In this document: in pieces, positions 1 through 6,132 of the stretch | Numbering within the stretch: position 1 is the stretch's first letter | How the letters are laid out: each line of letters begins with the position of its first letter | Origin: Streptococcus sp. S1 | Lineage (GTDB): Bacteria > Bacillota > Bacilli > Lactobacillales > Streptococcaceae | Assembly (NCBI RefSeq): GCF_034137685.1 | Contig: NZ_CP139418.1 | Location: 124,001 to 188,000, forward strand | Reading direction: 5' to 3' | Length of the DNA: 64,000 nucleotides | The notes under the pieces: model-generated | What the model saw: only the letters and a program-made list of their open reading frames with translations | Databases searched by the model: none | What the model was told of the DNA's origin: nothing | Position numbers and translations under genes: made by a program

Positions 1-1246
1 CGTTATAGGTGATGGGCACCTTGTCCTCTACGATATTGGCTTCCATCCCATAGATCAGCTGAATTCCAGCCTTCTTGGCTGCTTTAAAGCCATGCGGGAA
101 GCTCTGCACATTGCCATGGTCGGTGATGGCCACAGCCTTATGCCCCCACTCAGCTGCCTTAGCGATCAGCTCTTCGACTTCCGGCAGAGCATCCATAGTC
201 GACATATTGGTATGCGCGTGGAACTCCACCCGGCGCTCACCTTCTGGCATCAGGTCCTTGCGGGCGTAGTGCACGACTTCCTGGATGTCTTGGACATTCA
301 TGGTTAAGTCGCGCGTGAAATTGTTCATTTCGATATTTCCCCGCACCAGGAGCCAGCTGTTTTTCTTGATCATGTCAAACTTCTGAGCTTCTTCCTCATT
401 TTTAACCCATTTCTGAAGGGAAAAACTCGAGGTATAGTCAGTCATCTTAAAGCTGATCAAGACGCGACCGGTCCGTGTCACCTTGTGCTCCACGTCAAAG
501 ACCACACCCTCAAAGACAATCCGATTCTCTTCTGTCGTAATCTCGATCATCGGAGTGATCTCGGCCTTGTCTAGCTTGGGCTTAGCCACAGCCTTCTTAG
601 CCTTGAAATCAAAGGCAGGTTTTTCTTCATCTGCTGGTGGCGGAGCCATCTGAGCCAAGGATTCCATAGCCCGCAAGGTCTCTTCATTGGCTGCTTGGAA
701 AATCTTTTCATTTTCCTCCTCAAAGCGCGCCACTTCTTGCTCTGTCAATTCCTCATCAGACTCCACCCGACAGGTGAAGTGCGGAAAACCAAAGGCTTCC
801 AACTGCTTAGCAAGGTTGGGCAAATGGTTCTTACGAAAATGCTCCGTATCAACCGAAGAAGGACCAGAGATGATCAATTCCTGTCCTTCTGCTCGCACCT
901 GCAAGTCTTGGTAAAGTCCCTTAAAGCCTTGACTAGCACAAGGTCCTTCCTCAAAGACCTCCCGGTAGTAGGCCCGCAATAAATCAGCAGAAAAATCCTG
1001 ATTGGCCACTTGGATGGTAAAGGTCGCCTGGTTTCCTGTCTTTGAAAATTCGTCCTTCAAGCGCTGGCGCAATTCCTTAAACAAAGTAATGGGCAAGATT
1101 TCCGCAAAATCAAAGCGGAACTCCCAGACCCGACTGACCTTGTGCACCACGACTTCTTGAATCTCCGCATGCAAAAAGGCACTGGAAGATCGCATTTCCA
1201 GCGGCATATCCAGCTGATCCATTAAAATTTCAAAGGTGTTGGACAT
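1..1246 (-). CDS. polC: DNA polymerase III PolC-type alpha subunit, N-terminal part (cut by window edge)
   Basis: This is the 5' portion (about 415 codons) of the Gram-positive replicative polymerase PolC; the rest lies beyond base 1. Reading the minus strand from the ATG at 1246 gives an N-terminal domain, then an OB-fold region around residues 210-320, then the start of the PHP domain with the metal-binding run EFHAHTNMS at about residue 335 and AITDHGN some 35 residues later. This order of N-domain, OB, PHP before exonuclease and polymerase modules is specific to PolC. In streptococci proS often lies near polC; here proS is about 20 kb away with the T7SS between them. Family assignment is secure; activity cannot be judged from the fragment. 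Confidence 0.93.
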   Translation of the reverse strand, partial: MSNTFEILMDQLDMPLEMRSSSAFLHAEIQEVVVHKVSRVWEFRFDFAEILPITLFKELRQRLKDEFSKTGNQATFTIQVANQDFSADLLRAYYREVFEEGPCASQGFKGLYQDLQVRAEGQELIISGPSSVDTEHFRKNHLPNLAKQLEAFGFPHFTCRVESDEELTEQEVARFEEENEKIFQAANEETLRAMESLAQMAPPPADEEKPAFDFKAKKAVAKPKLDKAEITPMIEITTEENRIVFEGVVFDVEHKVTRTGRVLISFKMTDYTSSFSLQKWVKNEEEAQKFDMIKKNSWLLVRGNIEMNNFTRDLTMNVQDIQEVVHYARKDLMPEGERRVEFHAHTNMSTMDALPEVEELIAKAAEWGHKAVAITDHGNVQSFPHGFKAAKKAGIQLIYGMEANIVEDKVPITYN

Positions 1247-1384
1247 TGTTTCTCCCTTGATCTTGATTCTTTTGCTCGCTTTTGAGTGGCCCGCTTCTAA
1301 GCAAAAACAGACCAGTCAAAAACATTCGTAACTTTTATTTTATCACAATTTAAGGATTAATTCGAGAGAGAAGTGAAGACAAAA

Positions 1385-1408
1385 AAATCACCGGACTAGA
1401 GGTGATTT
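1385..1408 (-). terminator. Intrinsic terminator
   Basis: A perfect 8-bp inverted repeat (AAATCACC / GGTGATTT, 8-nt loop) is followed on the minus strand by a run of seven T. It lies downstream of the interrupted small gene at 1507-1749 and upstream of polC, so polC must have its own promoter in 1247-1384. Confidence 0.75.
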
Positions 1409-1506
1409 CTCGATGATTGGCCAACAGCAGGCAATCCTGATCATTGTCCCGTCGTATCCGTCACTGAGCTTGAACGCGGTGTCCAAAGTAGATCCTTCAT
1501 CTGTAA

Positions 1507-1749
1507 CTAGACGGTTTCTCTCAAGCTTTGTTCTTGCTTTTGGATATCCTCCATGACAGACTGCAACTTCTGCCGGATTTCCACTTTCTCCTCTTGTTCT
1601 TTTTACGCTTGGAGGGTTGGACGGAATATGGCAAAGAAAGGCCCGATGACCACGATCAAGTAGGGAATATAACGCGATTGTTTGAGGCGCATAATGATCA
1701 ATAACACAAGACCGATCACCTTAATCCCCACATTAAAAATAAAACGCAT
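1507..1749 (-). pseudogene. Small membrane protein gene interrupted by an in-frame stop
   Basis: The minus-strand frame from the ATG at 1749 codes for two hydrophobic segments (about residues 3-20 and 28-45), then meets TAA at 1603-1605 (codon 49). It then continues open for 31 more codons, rich in K, E and Q and typical of an amphipathic helix, to TAG at 1507-1509. A single base change from a sense codon explains the TAA. Without it the product would be an 80-residue protein with two membrane segments and a cytoplasmic helix. I do not recognise the family. It may be a real 48-aa protein, but the coding character beyond the stop favours a recent nonsense mutation. Confidence 0.5.
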
Positions 1750-1800
1750 TTAAAACTCTTATTTTACTTGTAAATACGTTTCTTTAGATATCGGCTACAC

Positions 1801-2355
1801 CTAATTCATTAAAACATCTGTGATACTTAGACTCATCTTCGTTTCATCAGCCATTGTTTCTACGATCGAGCTCTGTTCACTCGTCAAAGGGAGCAGTAAA
1901 AGTGTCGCTGATTGTGTCGGTAACTTAGGGTTATTAGATAGACTATACTGGACCACTTGATCTTGATAAATAGAGTGGCCATCATAACTCCAACTAATTT
2001 TAAAGGTGGCATCACGATCAAGATTCGTTGTAGTTTTGTTGACCAACATAAAAACTGCATATTCCTGTTGTTTAAAAGTATAGGTACCACCTGTAAAATA
2101 CACAGTAATCTCTCCTTGAGCGCCGATTTCCGGATGTTCCGTAACTAACTTCTTACCCAGTTCAATCAAGTCCGATGTCTTTCCTTCATTCTGAGGTGCG
2201 ACTACAAATTTCAAGCCCTTCTCCTCTTTAGCAGATGAGGAAGCTTTTGTACTTTGCTCCGTTTTGTTTTCTGTTGATTCCTTGGCTTCTTTTTTAGGCT
2301 GAGCACAGGCTGTTAAAACAAGCACACTCACCAGCAATACCATGCTTTTTTTCAT
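1801..2355 (-). CDS. Lipoprotein of unknown function
   Basis: The 184-residue product starts at the ATG at 2355, which has AAAGGAGGG six to eight bases upstream; an upstream in-frame start lacks such a site. Residues 1-18 form a lipoprotein signal peptide ending in VLTAC, so it should be lipidated and anchored outside the membrane. A low-complexity linker rich in K, E, S and T follows (to about residue 45), then a compact domain with beta-strand character ending in SLSITDVLMN. I do not recognise the domain. It stands alone behind its own promoter (2407-2435), which has a near twin at 4422-4450 before the essC relic, so it may belong to the T7SS cargo region. An immunity role is possible but not shown. 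Confidence 0.75.
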   Translation of the reverse strand: MKKSMVLLVSVLVLTACAQPKKEAKESTENKTEQSTKASSSAKEEKGLKFVVAPQNEGKTSDLIELGKKLVTEHPEIGAQGEITVYFTGGTYTFKQQEYAVFMLVNKTTTNLDRDATFKISWSYDGHSIYQDQVVQYSLSNNPKLPTQSATLLLLPLTSEQSSIVETMADETKMSLSITDVLMN

Positions 2356-2406
2356 GTATTGTTCCCTCCTTTTATAATCGAGTAGTTTCAAAATTTATTC
2401 CTTACT

Positions 2407-2435
2407 ATCATACCGGAATTTACTATGAATAGCAA
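2407..2435 (-). promoter_or_regulatory. Promoter of the 1801-2355 lipoprotein (duplicated element copy 1)
   Basis: The minus strand reads TTGCTA (2435-2430), 17 bp, TATGAT (2412-2407). The -10 and most of the spacer (2404-2424) match positions 4419-4439 at 20 of 21 bases, where the same promoter layout occurs. The predicted start is about 45 bases upstream of the gene. Confidence 0.6.
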
Positions 2436-2469
2436 ATTAGACGCTGGGTGGAGAGAGTTGAGAAAATGA

Positions 2470-2545
2470 AAAAGAGAGAACCAGGCGATTCTCTCTAAGT
2501 TATAACTTTTCATCAACCCAATACAGTTGACAAAGAGCCATTGTT
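2470..2545 (-). terminator. Terminator and 3' trailer, repeat copy 1
   Basis: Stem AGAGAGAA/TTCTCTCT (2473-2480 with 2489-2496) runs into a T-rich stretch on the minus strand, ending the transcript of the membrane protein at 2820-3617. The adjoining 2498-2545 is clearly related to 4680-4725, with shared runs such as AACTTTT, ATCAACC, ACAGTTGA and AAAGAGC. The 3' end is therefore duplicated in this region. Confidence 0.6.
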
Positions 2546-2694
2546 TTTATTAATTAGTTACCAGATAAATAGAATTATTCAAACAACCTTAAAGAAAATA
2601 ATCAAGTACATTACAAAATCAACCATTAATCGTTGGCTATTAAGAATCGTTACCAAAACGTATATCTTAGGATATTAAATAATTTTTTCAAACA

Positions 2695-2799
2695 TTATTT
2701 CTTATCTATCCTGAATGGCATTCTATCATTATCTAAAAAGTAACGTTCAACTTTTTCTCTATTATAGCTAAATTGATATCTCAATTCATATCGTTGGCT
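2695..2799 (-). pseudogene. Possible vestigial C-terminal coding tail
   Basis: This lies in the otherwise empty 2546-2819 stretch. One minus-strand frame stays open for about 34 codons between a TAG (2800-2802) and a TAA (2695-2697). It reads like protein sequence (SQRYELRYQFSYNREK then an acidic/aromatic tail ending RIDKK), but has no start codon or ribosome binding site. It could be the tail of a lost toxin or immunity gene. The call rests on amino-acid character only. Confidence 0.3.
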
Positions 2800-2819
2800 C
2801 TATGTATGTATCTGAACGA

Positions 2820-3617
2820 TTAAATTGTTTCCTTATTCAGTGATTGTCTATATTCCTTTGACTTTTCACCATACCAAGTCTTGGACGAATAACCAAATTG
2901 CTCTCGATACTCCTCTGAGTATTTGAAGAGATAATATCCCCTTAACAAATCAATCGAAAATACATAAGTGGCAAACACAAATATTGCAGGCATTAAAGGC
3001 ATCAAAACTGCATCAATACCACCTCTCGTATTACTTCCAGTTGAGCGATCAAATAGAACTAGACCAGCTGTAATCCCTGTTCCACCTAAAAAGATCAAAC
3101 CATCTGAAATTCTATCTGTCAGTATAGATGACATCGGACTAAATTCAGTCCGATTACAAACAGCTTCTTTCATCTTACGAGGTACCGTTCGAATCAAGTA
3201 AAAAATTGCAAGACCAAACGTGACACCCGCTACTATACTAGCCATATTACGACGTGTCATCATCATAATTCCAGAACACACTGTAAACATTGAAAGCAAA
3301 ATCACCATATAAAAATAAGTACAAAATTTTAATTTCATGGGGCTATTTCTATACTTGATTGAAAAGAAAAGATATACCAAATACATGATTAGGAACAAAA
3401 AGATTGCAGGCCACTGTAGCCATCTATAATTAGGAGCTTGATCCACTGTATGCCTACTTATAAACATCGGAATAGCAACCAAAAAAAAGTAAAGAACAAC
3501 TGAGGTGATCAATAAGCCTATGTAACGTTTCCAATTCCCTTTTTGATTTAATTTGTTTACAATATCTTCATTTACAAAGGACTGACTTTGTTCAAATGAA
3601 TAATTAAATAGCTTCAT
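2820..3617 (-). CDS. Polytopic membrane protein, possible T7SS immunity protein
   Basis: The product has 265 residues; the ATG at 3617 follows GGAGAAAGGAG. Hydrophobic segments are visible near residues 34-54, 70-88, 98-118, 125-143, 172-190 and 203-225, so five or six membrane spans are likely, with a charged C-terminal tail (from about 230) facing the cytoplasm. It sits in the T7SS cargo region, preceded by coding remnants and followed by a terminator that matches the one behind the effector module. In S. aureus, polytopic membrane proteins protect against the membrane-active T7SS toxin TspA, so an orphan immunity role is a fair guess. I do not recognise its family, and transport or stress roles cannot be excluded. 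Confidence 0.7.
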   Translation of the reverse strand: MKLFNYSFEQSQSFVNEDIVNKLNQKGNWKRYIGLLITSVVLYFFLVAIPMFISRHTVDQAPNYRWLQWPAIFLFLIMYLVYLFFSIKYRNSPMKLKFCTYFYMVILLSMFTVCSGIMMMTRRNMASIVAGVTFGLAIFYLIRTVPRKMKEAVCNRTEFSPMSSILTDRISDGLIFLGGTGITAGLVLFDRSTGSNTRGGIDAVLMPLMPAIFVFATYVFSIDLLRGYYLFKYSEEYREQFGYSSKTWYGEKSKEYRQSLNKETI

Positions 3618-3620
3618 TTT

Positions 3621-3915
3621 CTAACTCCTTTCTCCAAACCATTCCAACTTAGGAACATTTGCAAATAATTTCTTAGCTAAAGGACTTTTAATCAATTTTG
3701 ACCAAAAAGTTTCATCTTCTGCAGCAACCATAGCATCTAAAAACTTTAGACTGAAGCCATTACTTTCCCTAATGCATCGAAGAACCAATCGCTATTATAC
3801 AATTTTCAGCAATTTTTGCTGGAGCTTTTTTTGCAGCTTCAGGGGAGCTTATAACAGCGAAAAAAATATCATCCATTTTTCTGTTATTATATAAAAGATT
3901 CCAAAACCATTCCTG
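3621..3915 (-). pseudogene. Frame-broken remnant of an unrecognised protein
   Basis: Two minus-strand frames carry protein-like sequence that would join after one or more indels near 3770. The upstream part (3769-3912) reads LHQEWFWNLLYNNRK and then a helical stretch with SSPEAAKKAPAKIAEN, ending at a TAG. The downstream part (3621-3775) reads SNGFSLKFLDAMVAAEDE and ends VPKLEWFGERS before TAG at 3621-3623. The start of this remnant abuts the essC relic at 3916 with no spacer, so the break is a recombination junction. The original protein was probably at least 95 residues. It is likely to be decayed T7SS cargo, and its family is unknown. Confidence 0.5.
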
Positions 3916-4410
3916 ATGAAGAGCTTGAAGAGGTCTGTCTCATAAGGCTCGTCCTTCATAGACTCATAGCTATCCATGAGGATGACCATGGTTGGCTCTT
4001 GCTTGCCGGTCACTTCACGGTAGAGGGCGATGGTGCCGACACCATGCTCGGAGAGGAGCTTCTTCCTGCGATCTAACTAGCGGTTGATGATCCGGATGAA
4101 TTTCTGGATTTTCTCCGTCTGATCCAGCAAGAGGCTATCTGCCACATGTGGCAATTGAGTTTGTTCCGAAATCCAGCAGGTATATGGTCAGATTTTCTGG
4201 ACTCTACTTGCGAGCCAGATCCATTGCGGCTGTCTGGAGGAAAGTGGTCTTTCCTGTACCTGGACTTCCGTAAAGGAGGATATTCCCATCTTTTGACAGA
4301 TCGATGGCGACAGCTTCTTGCTTTTGCGCTTGCGGGAGACAGTTTAGTGAGGCAAGGCCACGCGAGGTACTCTCCTTGTCATAGTCATCTGGAAGTGATA
4401 AAAACTCCAT
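3916..4410 (-). pseudogene. Broken duplicate of part of essC
   Basis: Bases 3916-4337 are a close copy (my estimate above 90 percent by eye) of essC bases 9705-10143, covering the second ATPase domain with its P-loop GSPGTGKTT. A further 60 bases (4350-4410) match essC near 11325-11385. Relative to the intact gene it has lost about 1.2 kb between these segments, carries a 19-bp deletion near 4160, and has a CAG-to-TAG change that closes a 68-residue frame at 4204. It starts abruptly at 3916 against an unrelated remnant. It cannot make a working ATPase. It is best read as the scar of recombination that swapped essC 3' ends and their cargo. Confidence 0.9.
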
Positions 4411-4421
4411 TAAATACTACT

Positions 4422-4450
4422 ATCATATCGGAATTTACTTTAAAGATCAA
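4422..4450 (-). promoter_or_regulatory. Promoter-like element (duplicated element copy 2)
   Basis: The minus strand reads TTGATC (4450-4445), 17 bp, TATGAT (4427-4422), with the same spacer and -10 sequence as the promoter at 2407-2435. It would now drive only the essC relic. Confidence 0.55.
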
Positions 4451-4658
4451 GTTAATCACTAATTATAAAAAACCGGAGGAGACTTCGTTTCATAACATGG
4501 TCAAAAGGCAATTTGGATAAACTAAGGTCAGTATACAGTACTTTGAAATTTATCACAGACCTTCCTTCTCATTTATAATGTTTTCTCTTAAAATACACTT
4601 TATTTTAAGGGGAAACTTGTAAGTAGGGGATAAGTTTTATTGCTTAGAATATTAAAAA

Positions 4659-4735
4659 AGAGAACCTATTTTGGTCCTCTCCAAATTGTAACTTTTATCA
4701 ACCAACACAGTTGAGAAAGAGCTTATTTCTTTTTA
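4659..4735 (-). terminator. Terminator and 3' trailer, repeat copy 2
   Basis: Stem 4659-4666 with 4673-4680 (one G-U pair on the minus strand) is followed by a T run. It ends the effector operon coming from 4812. The trailer 4680-4730 matches 2498-2545. The rest of 4411-4811 holds the promoter copy at 4422-4450 and a coding tail at 4733-4835 that belongs with the gene at 4812. Confidence 0.55.
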
Positions 4736-4811
4736 CTTCCCTTCTTTTTCAGTCAGCTCATTTAAGAGTTTAATTTGGCTAGCTATTCTTTGAGTATAGG
4801 ATGCAGTAAAA

Positions 4812-5162
4812 TTAAATCTGACCATAGAAAATATTCTTACGAACTTCGTCACTCATTTTTGACCTAAAATTTTGTCCTTCTCTATAGTCTTTTACATCAC
4901 CTTTTCCTTCAATTCTTGATGCTAAGAATGAATCTGTATCTTCAAATGCTGTAGCTACTTGATCTAAATAGTCGTTAAAACTTACAATTGTCTCTTGAAT
5001 AGTGCCAGCAGTTTCTTTAAATCCATTGAAACATTCTTCTAATTTCGCTTTAGAATCATCTTCAACAATCAGTCCAATCCCAGATCCAAAATTGATAAAT
5101 GCAGCATCAAATTTAGCCTTAACACCTTTTATATTTTCAGGTTTAATATTCTTTTTACTCAT
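4812..5162 (-). CDS. Small helical T7SS-associated protein (effector partner candidate), possibly frameshifted at its 3' end
   Basis: The product has 116 residues; the ATG at 5162 overlaps the end of the upstream gene and follows GGAGGAGGAAA. Apart from a glycine-containing bend (INFGSGIG, about residues 23-30) it looks all-helical. The helix around 45-75 (FKETAGTIQETIVSFNDYL and DQVATAFEDTD) resembles the second helix of WXG100/SACOL2603-type small T7SS proteins. It is the last gene of the LXG-like module and probably helps the 718-aa effector reach the secretion channel. Just past its stop, another frame stays open to 4733 with helix-like sequence (NFTASYTQRIASQIKLLNEL). A one-base indel near 4830 may therefore have shortened a protein that was about 140 residues long. 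Confidence 0.7.
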   Translation of the reverse strand: MSKKNIKPENIKGVKAKFDAAFINFGSGIGLIVEDDSKAKLEECFNGFKETAGTIQETIVSFNDYLDQVATAFEDTDSFLASRIEGKGDVKDYREGQNFRSKMSDEVRKNIFYGQI

Positions 5163-6120
5163 TTTCCTCCTCCTGTTTTGGATGGGCCTTTATCCAGGCT
5201 ACAAACTCATCATAAGAGTGAATTTGTGTTTTCTCTCCAGTTGTTTCGTCTGTAGCATACAGTTCCATGACTTCTTGACCTGCTGGCGCAAACCAATGAA
5301 TGATTTTATCAAACCATTCGCGCTCATTGTATTGTTTCGGACGGAAATATAATGCATTTAGATATTTTATATTTTTTTCTAATTCTGGATATAATTTAGA
5401 AAAGTTAGAACCAGAGACATTTATTTGAGACGGTTTATAATTCATTGGATAAAGTGAATTTTCGTTTCTTGAAAGATTATACTTTGCTAGATTCGCGTCG
5501 ATCTGTTCAGAGATCCCACCCCTATACCAATCATATTTGTTTTTAAAATATTGTTGTTGCTTTTGGTTGATCTTCTGCATCTCTTTTTCAGAAATGTCAT
5601 TATATCCTCCCCCATTAGCTAAAAACAGGATAGGTCTAATATTATCACCCATCAAGTCGTGATCACTTAATTTTTCCAAATTAAGTGTAAGATAATCGTC
5701 TCCGTTTTGTAAATAGGTTTGAGGAGCATTATTTGGTGCACGGTACAAATTATTTTTCCCAAGTAATTTATATAAGTCAAATTTAATAATTTTTTCTTTA
5801 TCACTTTGTATATCATAACTAATAATTTGATAATATTCTTCATTTCCAATCGGAGGAATCTTCTCCAAATTGCCTGTATAAAGTGTATGCGAAGAAACAG
5901 TTGTAACATAATTTTCTCCATATAAAACAACACCATCCAAATAATTATTTACGGCAACAAAAACAAATTTATCGTTATCAAATAATTGTATTTTTCTAAT
6001 TTTAGACGGCATATCATCTATATATATCTTCTCAGATGATTTTTTAAGTCTCATAAAAATTATACCACCAACAATAAGCATTATGATAGCTATTATTATG
6101 CTGGCCTTTTTGTTTTTCAT
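5155..6120 (-). CDS. Membrane-anchored protein, candidate immunity protein for the LXG-like effector
   Basis: The product has 321 residues; the start at 6120 has AGGAGAAAAT upstream. Residues 7-24 form one hydrophobic segment flanked by lysines, with no lipobox cysteine, so this should be a single-pass protein with a large extracytoplasmic part (about 30-321). That part is rich in N, Y, D and K and has no motif I recognise. It starts 12 bases after the effector stop and overlaps the next gene, so it is expressed with the effector. A membrane-anchored protein directly after an LXG effector is the usual place for immunity; the role is inferred from position and topology. Confidence 0.75.
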   Translation of the reverse strand: MKNKKASIIIAIIMLIVGGIIFMRLKKSSEKIYIDDMPSKIRKIQLFDNDKFVFVAVNNYLDGVVLYGENYVTTVSSHTLYTGNLEKIPPIGNEEYYQIISYDIQSDKEKIIKFDLYKLLGKNNLYRAPNNAPQTYLQNGDDYLTLNLEKLSDHDLMGDNIRPILFLANGGGYNDISEKEMQKINQKQQQYFKNKYDWYRGGISEQIDANLAKYNLSRNENSLYPMNYKPSQINVSGSNFSKLYPELEKNIKYLNALYFRPKQYNEREWFDKIIHWFAPAGQEVMELYATDETTGEKTQIHSYDEFVAWIKAHPKQEEENE

Positions 6121-6132
6121 TATTATTTTCTC

